From Rotaria sp. Silwood1 (Eukaryota; Rotifera; Eurotatoria; Philodinida; Philodinidae): 64,000 nt of DNA. The first letter of the stretch is position 1; each line of letters begins with the position of its first letter. This document shows positions 26,356 through 53,513 of the stretch, piece by piece. The notes under the pieces are model-generated. The model saw nothing but the letters and a program-made list of their open reading frames with translations, ran no database searches and was not told the DNA's origin. The stretch is taken from the NCBI GenBank assembly GCA_905250075.1, contig CAJNOP010000126.1, positions 290,519-354,518 of the forward strand. Direction: 5' to 3'. A program made the position numbers and the translations under genes.

Positions 26356-27818
26356 ATGACAATGAATTGTTCACTAAAAGGTGAAATTGCACGTCAAATT
26401 GAATGGCATAGTTATCCATACTTACTTAGTTTGGGAACAGTTGGCAATGTTTTAACAATCATTGTTTTAATACGCATGAGACAACACAGTGTTTATCGTT
26501 ATTTAACATTTATGGCTATTGCTGACACTATTGTTCTAAATCTTGGTTTATTACGTGAATTACTTTTATCATCAAGTCTTCATATTCATATACAAGGTAC
26601 ATTATTATGTAAACTACATGTTTTTTTCTTCTAGTAAGTTCATTATTCTTTTTTTCTATACAAAGACAAATAATAACTCATTATTAAAATTGTTCTTCTA
26701 GTAATACGCTGCATCTCTCATCTTGGTTTCGGTGTTGTTTAAATTTAGATCGTTATGTTGCTGTCAAGTTCCCAATATATACATCAAAATGGTGTCGAAC
26801 ACGACAAGCATCGATTAATTCAAGCATCATTTTTACTATTGTATCTTTATCTAATATACATTTATTAATATTTGTTCAAGGTGATGATCATCCTAAGAGT
26901 TTACATGGTCTCAATTCTACACGCTCTACTGTTAATCCATTCCAATATCAACAATGTTATTTACATCCAAGTTATGTACACTTTTTTGAACACATCTATA
27001 CGTGGATTGATATGTTTCTTGTAACAATAATCCCTTTTATATTTATTATTTTATGTAATTTAACTGTTATTAATCGTGTATTTCTTGTACCTAGCCCAGG
27101 TAAAAAAAGTGATTTCGTTAGTCGTTCCAAAGCAACAAATCGTTTACGTTCATTATGTTTAATTATGATATGTTCATCATTTGTATTTGTTGCAACAACT
27201 TTACCAGTAACTGCATTTATAATTGATTTATTATCACACAAAGCATCGATTGATTTAATGCGTTGTCGACGTATACAATGGACTATCTATAATATTTTAA
27301 TGTATTTTAATTATGCAAGTATTCTTATTTATTGTTTGTCTGGTACAGAATTTCGTCATGCACTAACTAAAACAATACGTTTTCAAGGAAGATCAAGTTT
27401 AACAACCATGCTACAGACTGATGTAATGAATGCTTTTAAACAACGTTTAACATCAGCACCGCAACAATTACGTCAAGTACTTGTTGAATATCAAGATAAA
27501 AAACGTTTTCGTTCATCATGTGTTAATATGCCGCCGACTATTGGTCATCATAAAATTCAACTTATGATGAACAAAACTACAATTAAGGCAAAATATTTAC
27601 AAATTCAACAACCAGATTATCATGATTATTACAGAACACCTTGTGCAACTCCAACAAATGGTTTATGCATGACACCGTCACCAACAATGCACAGCTTAGG
27701 ACATATAGGATGTGAACCAAATTATGGATCGATTAATCTAATTGACATACCTGACTATATCAATGATAAAAATCCTGCCGTAGAGGACAAGGTTGTTTTT
27801 CATGATTTAGCTGAATAA
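26356..27818 (+). CDS. Class A (rhodopsin-like) G-protein-coupled receptor, copy B
   Basis: Exons 26356-26633 and 26702-27818 with a 68-bp intron; 464 residues. Same architecture as copy A: GNVLTIIVLIRM in TM1, NLDRYVAV at the end of TM3, PFIFIILCNLTVINR in TM5, and NYASILIYCLSG in TM7, again without NPxxY. The transmembrane core and even the intron are nearly identical to copy A. The C-terminal tail differs strongly (for example DIPDYINDKNPAVEDK instead of the Asp/Ser-rich end of copy A). Both reading frames are intact, so both receptors are probably functional. Ligand unknown. Confidence 0.9.
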
Positions 27819-27825
27819 AAAAAAA

Positions 27826-28100
27826 ACTTTTGCTGCATTAAATTAGCTAAATTATTCTTGTTGTTATAAAGAGAAATTTTTTTCATGTGTATATTGGACT
27901 TTGACATACCATTATAATGCAGATATGTAATGTTATCATCATCCAATTTTCAATACGTTGACGCAGTCAACCTTTAGACTTTTCTATCCTCATTTGTCAC
28001 TCAAAAAGACGTCATCTGATAGATTGTTATTATTTTTTTTTTTTTCTTAAATAAATTATTTCCATTCATACGCTTGTTTTTTTCGTAATCGAAAACACTG
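27826..28100. other. Gap downstream of GPCR copy B
   Basis: AT-rich, with a long T run at about 28033-28044. It aligns in part with the corresponding gap in unit A. No gene. Confidence 0.45.
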
Positions 28101-28340
28101 CTATGCTTTCAAATGCAAACAAGCAAATACAAATATAACATCTCTGGTTATTTTAAAGAGATCATCTGCTTTTAAGAATCCTGGAAATACTTTTGCCAAA
28201 CGACAATGCTAACAATACAATCGTTGAACAAATTTTAATAACTAATTAATTTGCATGCTTCTCGTATATAATAACGATGACCTTCTTCAACATAACTTAG
28301 GTTATCAAAACTTTTAATTGAAAGAAATAAGTTAATGCTA
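28100..28340 (-). pseudogene. DDC: Decarboxylase copy B, C-terminal remnant
   Basis: Aligns with 21510-21715 of copy A. The minus strand still encodes a decayed version of the segment RNYVKDGLRHYIREV (here DNLSYVEEGHRYYIREA) and the exon after it. The final exon equivalent to 21209-21427 is not recognisable, and on the other side the match stops abruptly near 28340. Confidence 0.8.
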
Positions 28341-30424
28341 AATATAACGGGTGGGTCAAACATTTTTTGATCATTATTATATATGCTATTACTGCACACG
28401 AAAATATTGTTTAATTTTGACCTATTTTCCATTTGAACGAACATTGTTTGGAGGGCAGAAAAATATTTCATGACATGTTGAAGAAAGACTTACGCGCTAA
28501 CTTTTGAGGCTTATTTCGAGGGCGTAACATCATGTTTCACAATATTTTTTTTATCAAGTTTTTTAATGTTTTTCCTATTCAACAAGCAAGTTGATGTTAC
28601 TATTTTTAGCCTTTTAATTGTGTGCATACATCATTAGTTTCAGCAAATCCTTTCCATTCTCAATTAGTTTCATTGACAGTACATTAGCAGAATACATTTT
28701 TCTTGCTACAAAAACTATTGTTCTAATAATGTCCGTACAGCTTGTGATGCATAACGATATTAAGTTGATTTAGTCAAAATATAACTTTTCTTAACAAATG
28801 TTTGTTTGATCAAAAGAACTGTTTGACATTCTATAGATTGCTTTATGTTAACATCATCATTGATAGTATTCTTGGTTTTATGTGCAGATAATTCCGAACA
28901 ACCTAGCAACAAATACTGCTGAATAAACTAGAGGTTTCGTTTCAAATATTTGATATTGTTCACATATCATACTAGGTGACTTAGTAGAGGGTCATACATA
29001 GAATTCAATAAATTTCTTGGTGTATTGACTCCACCGACGCTGTGATATTGTTCATTATTCATTTCAATAAACTAATATTGCAAAACTCGATGATATAAAA
29101 GGTCTATTTCATTGATGGACGCTTCCCATGGTCTTTCACATACATCAGTGCTTTCCATGTCATTTATTTTCCACTCTATTTTTGTGGACGATTAGACCTT
29201 AATAAATCTTCTCTTTTCCATTGTAAATATTTTTGGATGACTCTATATACAATAATCTTTTTTTTTTAAATTAAGTTTCTATTAGTTTTCAAGCTATAAC
29301 AACCAATATCATTATAGAAAATTGCAACACGTTATGTGAGTGCTTCTTGCTTTTCCTTCATATCAACAACAAATACATGTAATCTTCCTTTTCAAGTCAT
29401 TTTTACATAGAATCAAAAATAAATATCTTATAAACATCATGAGATATTGTCTGATCATATTTGGTAGATAAATCTTAATGATCTTATCTACCATTTCTGC
29501 TTGAACCGATTTCTAATGTTTAATGGAAGTTTTTTTGCTAAGAATGAACTGCATGTTACGCTTTATCTTCTTAAATTCTGTGTTGTTTTTGTTAATATGA
29601 TGTCCTAATTAACTTTTTTGAGTTAATTTAAGCATTGATGGATGAATTTGGTTGAGATCTATTTGACAGCTTGACGTGCCCCTGTACAAAAACATCTCTA
29701 TATCTTGTCATACGATGATTGACATGATATTAATATTGAATTATCAAATAAATGTACGCATCTTCGCATATTCTTCGTTCGTCATTTATTTTCATAGATG
29801 AGTCCCACACATGAAGCAGAACCCATTTTTTTTGTCTTCTAGATGCCTCATAAGAAGTTTATCCAACCTTCATTCATGCTATTCATCGTATATCGAAAGA
29901 AACAGCTCGTAAACATAAAACAACAACTGTAGTGAATCACTTCTTAAAAGAAATCTTTGAAATAATAGATTTTTTTATCAGTGAACAACTTCATCTAAAA
30001 GACGCTTAAGGGTATTTTTACGCATATGATAAATGATAATTGCGTCTGTGTGCATCGCTTTTTCGTATGTTTACTTTGGTTATACCTTGTGATAATAAAT
30101 CTGTATGCAGAAATTCTATTTATTGCCATGAAATACTTCGTATAATAATAGCAAGTGTATGTCAAAAGCTAAGTAGAGTATCATTCAAGTCGTGAAAATG
30201 AGTCGTATACGACAAAAAATGGTGTAACGATGACAGTATACCATCAGAATATGGTTCTAATACTGTGCATGGAATTTTGAGGGAAACAACCCTCAACGGC
30301 ACCATTTACATTCGGATGAAAAGTGATTCGTAATTCGAGCTGGTAAAGGACTTCTCAGAAAAAGTGATCATTTTTCATTTTTTAGGACAACAATTATGCT
30401 GTAGCAAAAGATCTAAATGATCGA
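28341..30424. other. Unrelated sequence replacing the middle of decarboxylase copy B
   Basis: About 2.1 kb with no match to copy A, where the equivalent interval (about 21720-22960) holds the catalytic exons. It starts with ATAACGGGTGGGTC, which resembles the ATAACGGGTGCTGC edge of the insertion at 24324, so one edge may be a transposon end. I cannot recognise a gene, transposase or second terminal repeat. Confidence 0.5.
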
Positions 30425-30864
30425 CCTGAGTGGAAAATAAGTACGAAAATGTGGATGCTGACAATGTGTTATATCAGACATCATGATTTGTTCAACATCT
30501 TTCATAATATCATCCCATAATTTACTTTTTTCAGATGCATTTCATGGTAACATTAATCGTAAATAACCTGAGTCTATTTCTGCTGCCGCATGACATTCAC
30601 TATGATTTTAATCAATATAAAAATAATAAAGAAATTTACTTTGATAATTTTCTAACCTAATATTAATTAAATAGTCAGCAATATAATGAATCATATCTTT
30701 ACCACGAGGGCGAAATTCTTCGTCATCTATACCGAATGTAAATGAATAAACTATGAATTAATTTAATATCGGCTCATTGTGAACTAATGATATTGATAAT
30801 AATTCAACATTATATTTATTGCGTTTTCCATCAACACCAAAAAAATCAATTTTATTATCCATGT
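30425..30864 (-). pseudogene. DDC: Decarboxylase copy B, N-terminal remnant
   Basis: Aligns with 22960-23259 of copy A on the minus strand. It encodes EEFRPRGKDMIHYIADYLIN, which fits the decarboxylase N-terminus better than copy A does because it lacks copy A's frameshift. After it come GYLRLMLP, then the same in-frame TGA seen in copy A, then WDDIMKDVEQIMMSDITH and a frame ending near the break. A further 5' exon (MDNKIDFFGVDGKRNKYNVE, start at 30862) is readable here and has no equivalent in copy A. It is dead: most of the enzyme is missing. Confidence 0.8.
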
Positions 30865-30870
30865 GAATTT

Positions 30871-32079
30871 TTCTTTAATCTTTTTTTTGTTTCTATAAGA
30901 ATACAATGTTTTCAACAATGAAAATAAAAAACAATAATTGTATGTTCAATGGTGTGACTAATTTATTTAGTTATAGTCAAATATGACTGAAGAGTACAAA
31001 GAGAAGCGTACTCGTACGTATAACTACAATTTGCTCGATAGACAACAATCAAAACATACTTTTCTAGAGTATACATACACGTTAGTTTACGTCATCTTTT
31101 AATTTAAATATTGAATTAGTTTAAATGATGACATCCTAACATTTATTTCTGTTGATATCTAAAACTAAATAATATATAACCAACTTGAGAAGCATCATCA
31201 GAACGTCAGAATTTTTATTACGGATTATTCTATCAACTTCATCAATTCCATTCGATGTCGAAATCTTTTGTCAACGTTGTTTCTTTCGAAACAAAACATA
31301 TTATTAAAAAAATTTTCTAAATTTCCTCTTAATTTCTTTGATTTGTGCAGTGTTTGTAAACATATCGGAAAGATAGAACAAGTAAATGTATTCATAGGTG
31401 TTGAAATCTTCGTTTGATCGTCACGTTTTGCTCTTGTATAGAAGCAACGAATATAACAAATTGAGAAAAAAAAAACTAAGTTACAAATTTCAAATGAAGG
31501 ATTATGTTGAATTACAATGCAGGACTGTCTGATTGTCGTAATAGAGCTTGATGTTATCCATTTTCAATTGCTATGTTAATATTCTTCTTAGAATCAATTG
31601 AACATGTAAATGAAGAACATTTTTATGTGAATTATTCACTATCAGATCTCGTTTCATTAGAGATTTGTATACAGATAGTGAAAATCTGCAAAAATCATTA
31701 ATATTACCTTGCATAATGGTTCATATTTTTTAATATCAAATCTTTTGTTTTTCACCTGTTAACTCGAGTTGTAGCCATAGTGACTGAAAATTACTGTAAA
31801 CGATGGAAACTAAAATGAATAAGGAGTACCATGTACATAAATTCTTTTGTTATTCAATCTTTTTTGTCTGTCTATTTCAATAAATTTACCTCTTTTATGA
31901 ATGGCTCGTTTTAACCAAATAGTCTGATTTGTCTGATGAGTCATTTCACTGTCAATAATTGACGCACGTGTATATGAATGTTATTGCACATCTATCAAGA
32001 AATTCCCTTTTTCTTTATTGTATTTTCCACAATTATCTAAAATCACTACTTATTTTTATTTGAAATCTTTCAGACAAGT
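30871..32079. other. Intergenic region upstream of ATM
   Basis: AT-rich with no recognised gene. TTGAAATCTTTCAG at about 32060-32073 looks like a splice acceptor just before the ATM start codon, so a 5' UTR exon may lie in this region. Confidence 0.4.
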
Positions 32080-47925
<15,846 letters not shown>

Positions 47926-48016
47926 TTTTTGTTGAATATATGTGTGAACATTGTTGTGAATTAATTATATTTTTTTTTATATTCAGAATACAACAATATT
48001 ATTCTTTCGAATGCAC

Positions 48017-48022
48017 AATAAA
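48017..48022 (+). terminator. Candidate polyadenylation signal of ATM
   Basis: AATAAA about 92 bp past the ATM stop codon, followed by an A run and T/G-rich sequence. Confidence 0.5.
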
Positions 48023-50139
48023 AAAAAAAGGGATTTGTAAAAAAAAACAAAATGCAGACATTCGTAATATTCTATCCTAATATTTATTTCATAATACAAA
48101 TCTAGAAAACTTAATTATCATCATTCGTTGTAGAACGAGAAAACAGTTTTTGATTGATTTTTACCACGATGCACAAAAAAATTGAGATATTTGTAACATA
48201 AAATTAGAGTTTATCTTTTTTTTAACGTATTAATTAATATTCAACCATCGAGTATCGACCTAATTATTATTCATCTAATTAACATTTACCTAATGAAGTC
48301 TTGCATAACTATTTTGAGCATAGGACATTTTTAGTAATCCATCAAAGCTGTTTTTGTTTGAACGGTCTTTTTTGTTTAATGATAGCTTTAATCGAATGCA
48401 ATCAACTAATATTCAAAGAAACCATATGTGATCAATACTATAATCAAACGTTCAGTCGCAATTTACAATGTCACCAGTAAATTGATTATGACAATAATGA
48501 CGATTCATAATAACTATATTCTTATCGACCTCATAAATCTACTTCTATTCAATTATTATGATTAAAAGCAATAGCATAGATATTTGATGAATATGTTTTA
48601 AATTATACGGATAATAACACTTAATGTTTAGCCAGTACTAAATTATAAGTTGTTATTTGAGACAATTTGACTTTTCAACAAATCAAAAAAATATACAAAA
48701 TGGTATTCTGTCTATTATGAAGTAAAGATTAATTTTCTGTGAAATGTTCTTTAGCAATAGATTCAACAGTTTTCTTTTTTACAATACATGAAAATACTTC
48801 ATTATCATCAGCAAATACATGCACAGCTGAACTTAATGAACTTGTCTGTATTTAAATAAAATCGGATTAGTTATTGTGTTTTTCTATAAATGCTTCTTGC
48901 CAGTTTAATATATGATAATAATTATTATTCATTTTCTGTTGCTACATTATATGTAGTATAGATCTGAAGAGTATTAACTTCTAAAACTTACGAAACACAT
49001 CACTGAAATAACTCCATTTCTTTCAGTATCATATATGTATGAAATACATCAATTTATTGTTGAATTTCGACAGAAGGTCTGTCACTGACAATTAAGAGTT
49101 CAGATTTATCAGGTTGAGCTTGTCATTTCTTCAACAGATATGTCAGTGTGTTTTATCGATTTAGGTACCTTCAAACTTTCACCAATATTTCAATACGAAC
49201 GTTAGAAAAACAAATCATTCTTTAAAAGGTTGATTTTTGATGAGATGAATTGCCGATCAATTTCATTTTGGATAAAAATAATTTAATTGGATTATTTCTT
49301 CTTTTTAAATGCCAAATAATATATTGATGATGTCATCTTTACATCGAATGGATTAGAAGAAAAAACCAAAAAGTTATGAAATGCAGCTAAAGAATTTCCT
49401 AGAACTATTAAATTAGTACGCTAAATAGTCACAAGTTTTCTATCTCTTCATATTCTCTTTATTAATAATAGTATTGAAACATTTTACTTTGAAAGATGTT
49501 GTATTCGGTTGATGTAATTATGCAATAGGCCAGTTGCATCGATATGAATATTACACTCTCACTGATATTTTCATTTAAGCTTTCTGATATTCATCTCCCT
49601 ATCGTACATCAGTTTGTGTTTAACGGACGACAAACATATTTCGGAGGTATGAGATCACTCAAGAAACATCGTTACAGAAGATAGAGATGAGTTACTCTTC
49701 CAGTTTGTCGTTATATTAGGCTTGAGCCTCTTGGCTCTAGTATACAGAATAAATAATCATCCATTGATTTAGTTATCAATCAACATGTATTAATTCACAA
49801 TTTCGATAAGTCTTTCTTGAATGCTTGTCCTCGGTCTCATCTATTTTATCAGTGATAAAGGGTGAAAAGCTTGGTTTTCTTGTGTTACGTAAAAATTTAG
49901 TAGCTTAACTGACATTAAAGCACATGGAAGCCATCAAAAGAGCAGTGACTATTGAAAACACCAACAATGAGGACAGTCAACTAGAAAGAGAAAAAATTCC
50001 ACAGTACTCTATTTATTCATCATACATACGAGGCAAGACTGCGAAGTCTGAAACGACATATACTATATATGGACCACTATAATAGCTTCTTTGCGGGTAC
50101 ACCAAAAGAACAGATCAAACTGATTGTAGACCATTGCAA
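48023..50139. other. Intergenic region with a possible orphan exon
   Basis: AT-rich; no complete gene seen. The one coding-like patch is listed separately at 48736-48852. Confidence 0.4.
48736..48852 (-). pseudogene. Possible terminal-exon relic, unidentified
   Basis: On the minus strand, a splice-acceptor-like TTTATTTAAATACAG is followed by an open frame reading TSSLSSAVHVFADDNEVF and then SCIVKKKTVESIAKEHFTEN before a TAA stop. Codon choice resembles the neighbouring genes (A/T-ending). No upstream exon on the minus strand is recognisable, so it could be a relic or chance. Confidence 0.25.
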
Positions 50140-50141
50140 TA

Positions 50142-51223
50142 CAGTATAACCTCTCTATAGCGGACACCTAAAGGACTTTTTCAAAGTGTCCACTATACGG
50201 GAGTGTCTACTTAAGAGAGGTTTTAGATTTCTTTCGCTTCAAAGTGATCACTATCGTTACTATAGTGGATTCCACTCCTTTCTCAAGTTCGTTCGCAATT
50301 GTTTCGTCCGCATTATACACGTCGTTGTCATTGTATCCATTAACGATTGTCAGAAGACGATGTTTCCAATCATCCGTGGTGGCTGTGATGACACTTGCAC
50401 TCTCACCCGAAATTTGCCCGAATCCGATCATATGCCGATTACGAAACCTCTGAAGCCACCCATTTGACGCTTTGAACTCTCCTGGTAGATTGTCCATTTC
50501 TTCGGCAATTTCTCGCGCTTTCTCTTACAACTTTGGATCCGACACAGGAATGAGTTTTGCATGTTGAGCCGTGAACCATTCGAAGAGGACTTCGTCGACG
50601 TGTTTGCCACTTTCATCTTTCAATTTTCGCTTGATGCTCTTGTTAGCATTAGATGAATAATCGCTCTGATATTCGGCGCTGCGTGTCAAGATATTGGCGA
50701 CACTACTTTGTCTGCCAGTTTACGTATCGAAAGGCCATTGCCGCTGTCATTGTCGTTGATCAAAGAAATCTTCTGTTCTAATGTCAATTCGTGTTGCTTC
50801 ATGAGTAGATAGGTGAACGTGTGTTCAATTTAGTAATTTGCTGTCCTTTTATATTATCATCTGGTCTGTTCTTTTTTTGCCTAGTCTATTCTCGTTTTAC
50901 CCTGTCTGTTTTGTTTCTGCCTAGTCTATTTTCTTTCCATTGCCTTTGTATTGCAGTTTACGTCGCATATTGATTTCATTAGCGCCTTGTCACATGCACA
51001 ATTCTGTCTAGACGAAGATAATGCGACAAACTTAACAAACTGTTCACTATGAAGAGGTTATTCACTGCAATGGAACCAGATAAAAGTGTCCGCAGTCCAG
51101 AACACGGAGGTGTCCACATTCGGGAGGTTCATTTCCAGCAAAAAAGGCTCGGTGGGACCGAGAGGTGTCCACAATAGGGAGATGTCCACTTTAAAGAAGT
51201 GTCCACTAACAGAGGTTTTACTG
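50142..51223 (-). mobile_element. Tigger/pogo-type DNA transposon, internally deleted
   Basis: Ends are inverted: CAGTATAACCTCTCTATAG on the left and, reverse-complemented, CAGTAAAACCTCTGTTAGTG on the right, both followed by GGACAC-type sequence. A TA lies at each side (50140-50141 and 51224-51225). These are the hallmark ends of the Tigger branch of Tc1/mariner. Repeated GTGTCCAC motifs fill the subterminal right side (51060-51205). The interior carries a broken transposase on the minus strand. The 1,082-bp length is too short for an autonomous element. Confidence 0.92.
50207..50805 (-). pseudogene. Broken Tigger/pogo transposase (CENP-B-like DNA-binding part)
   Basis: Reads from about 50805 downward on the minus strand: MKQHELTLEQKISLINDND (helix-turn-helix of psq/CENP-B N type), then frame slips, IKRKLKDESGKHVDEVLFEW, a stop after SDPKL, EMDNLPGEFKASNGWLQRFR (CENP-B/Tc5 second helix-turn-helix), and finally DVYNADET, the first catalytic Asp region of the DDE domain. 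Directly after NADET the frame runs into the terminal repeat, so the rest of the DDE domain is deleted. Not functional. Confidence 0.85.
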
Positions 51224-51225
51224 TA

Positions 51226-52931
51226 TTTGTTATTTTTCAGGTGTTCTAATTCATGAAAAATGTAATTAAAAATAAAAAGCGTCATGTTAGACATGATAGT
51301 ATAGAAAAAAACACTCTTTTCTTGATAATACTTTGTTGAAATATATGATAATAATAGTTGTTTAACAAAACTAAACCAAAGTTGTCTAAAGAAACAAAAT
51401 GAAGTAACATGACATTTCCAATGTTTGGTCGATTTTTTGTTTGAACTTGCACAAAGTTACAATGTCTCATATATTTATAAGAATAGGTTCCTAAGTATTG
51501 TTATCATTAGACATACAGCGTTCATTACTGATTCTTTGCAAGCATAAAGTCTTGTACGTGTTTTGCAAAATTCTCATGGATCAAGAAAAGTACACTAGAA
51601 ACCGTAAACTCGACATATCGAGTTCAGTTTTAGGTTGCCCACCTTTCACTTATCAACTTTAGTCCATGTTCCCTGATTAATAATAGGCATACACACATTT
51701 CGTTTGTGAGCTACGATGGAAGATACTATATAATTATTAAATTATGAATAAGTAATTAATTAATATTTAGTCAATAAATAGTGACCTGTTCAGCACTGTC
51801 TAATCGATACTTGCAAAATATGCACTAAATAGTTAGTATCCAACTAATAGATATTCAATCAATAAGGACACTTCTAACTGTTGATAGAGCGATGAATACT
51901 AATTAGATAAGTACCAATGAAGTGAGTAATAATTAATTTAGCGTTAACCGTTTAATAAATATTTCATTCTTTAATCTTTTTCTGTTTATAACACTTGACC
52001 TATGACAAATAAAGCACCACACAGCAATATACCTATTCACTTGCTGAAGTGATAGTAACATCATAACATGATGATACTACACATGAGGAAACAAAACAGA
52101 AGATAACGTTGGTTGCTGTGTCTGCATCGCTAAGCATATGATATGAGCTTGACATGTTATCTTGTACTGTAAAGTAGGATGCTGCTGATTTACAACTATA
52201 TTATTGTTGTTTATATCTTGTTTAGATGCGACAATACATATTGTTTTTATCGAGTCAATAGATGAAATTAATTATCTCGTTTAGTCTTTATAACATTTTT
52301 TAGTACATATTTGTTTTGGGTTCCTGCTCAATTTCGTATTATGTTCATTCTCATCTAATAGCACTAATTATTACTTTATTAAGTATAAATCTATTTTTTG
52401 TATTAAAAACAAGTGGCTCATATCTGTTCTTCTTTTCTTTCTTTCTCTTTTTGCTCTAGTCTTTATTTTCTTTCTTCACACCATATTTGTTCCTTTATGA
52501 CTGTACCTATATTTTGTAGTACCTACTCGATATAATCGTTTTGAGTGATATTTAGTTTAAAAAATCCTATCGTTTTTAGACAAAATATGTTGTATTTGAA
52601 ATAAATCTATTTCGATTATATCTATAAAAAAAACTTAAAATTTATACAACGACATAATTATGTAAAATAACAACCAATTTTGCCTTTCAACTACAATATT
52701 ATTCACACAGTATTTAAGCCTCTGCAGCTTTAAACATGCTGGGAAAACTTTAAAAATATGATTTTTAGAGTTTGGTTTCATACTAGTTAGAGGATGTTTC
52801 ATATTTTGAATTAAAAAATACAGAAAAAATTGCACAAATAAGCTTCCTTTTAAGTGAAAACGGAATCTGTATATTCACAGTGCTAATTGTTCTGAATACT
52901 AACAAAAACCAATATATTCGTACAAACATTA
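51226..52931. other. Intergenic region without recognised features
   Basis: AT-rich; open frames at 51282-51470 and 52635-52835 (minus) are short and unrecognised. No RNA gene or transposon edge identified. Confidence 0.4.
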
Positions 52932-52935
52932 TTAA

Positions 52936-53513
52936 CACATTCACCCCGATTCAAATTCCATAGAAACTAACATCTTTAAATATGTTTTATTAGAAAACAA
53001 AATATACCACAAGATGCAGCATGAAAAGCTCTACAATCTACATCATGAAACTTATTTCAATTGTGTGCTTTTTGTTTTCAAAATAAACTAAAATTGTGTG
53101 TGACCAATGTTTGAGGTTGAGAAAATTGATTGCACAGAATTTTACTTTTTTCGAAAACAAAAAATGAACTTTACGATGTAGATTGTAGAGCGTTTCACAC
53201 TGCATCTTGTGCTATATTTTGTTTTTTCTTACGAAATAATATTAGGTGATAAAAAGATGAAACAAGAAAAACGAAATTTAACATTCGTGCAAAAAAAAAT
53301 GATCGTTTCGCAACTTCGAAAACTAGTTATGCAGAGTTTTACTTTCTTTGAAAACAAAAATTAAACAATTAAAATAAGCTTTACTATGGAGATTGTAGAG
53401 CTTTTCACGCTGAATCTTATGGTATATGTTACTTTTTTAATAAAACGTATTTAAAGATTAAAATATGAAATGCAAAGTGGGTCCCACCGATGGGACCCAT
53501 CGGGTCGAATGTG
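52936..53513. mobile_element. piggyBac-type MITE
   Basis: Bounded by TTAA on each side (52932-52935 and 53514-53517), the exact target of piggyBac elements. Ends are inverted: CACATTCACCCCGAT on the left and CACATTCGACCCGAT on the reverse-complemented right. A GC-rich subterminal hairpin, GGGTCCCACCGATGGGACCC, lies at 53480-53499. Internal blocks related to GATTGTAGAGC and GATGCAGCATGAAAAGC recur in both orientations (53013-53050, 53175-53215, 53390-53425). There is no transposase; length 578 bp. Confidence 0.85.

Larger units (their letters stand above)
23263..30870. repeat. Tandem segmental duplication, unit B
   Basis: Second copy of the GPCR plus decarboxylase segment. Relative to unit A it carries about 450 bp of extra sequence at 23690-24150, a mariner-like insertion at 24324-25186, and replacement of the middle of the decarboxylase by unrelated sequence at 28340-30424. 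The junction with unit A falls at about 23260-23305, inside the 5' region of decarboxylase copy A. Confidence 0.8.

Noticed and set aside
50244..50453. Plus-strand frames over the Tigger element
   Set aside because: They are antisense to the recognisable transposase fragment.
51058..51294. Minus-strand 78-codon frame at the right end of the Tigger element
   Set aside because: Translation of the GTGTCCAC subterminal and terminal repeats, not a protein gene.
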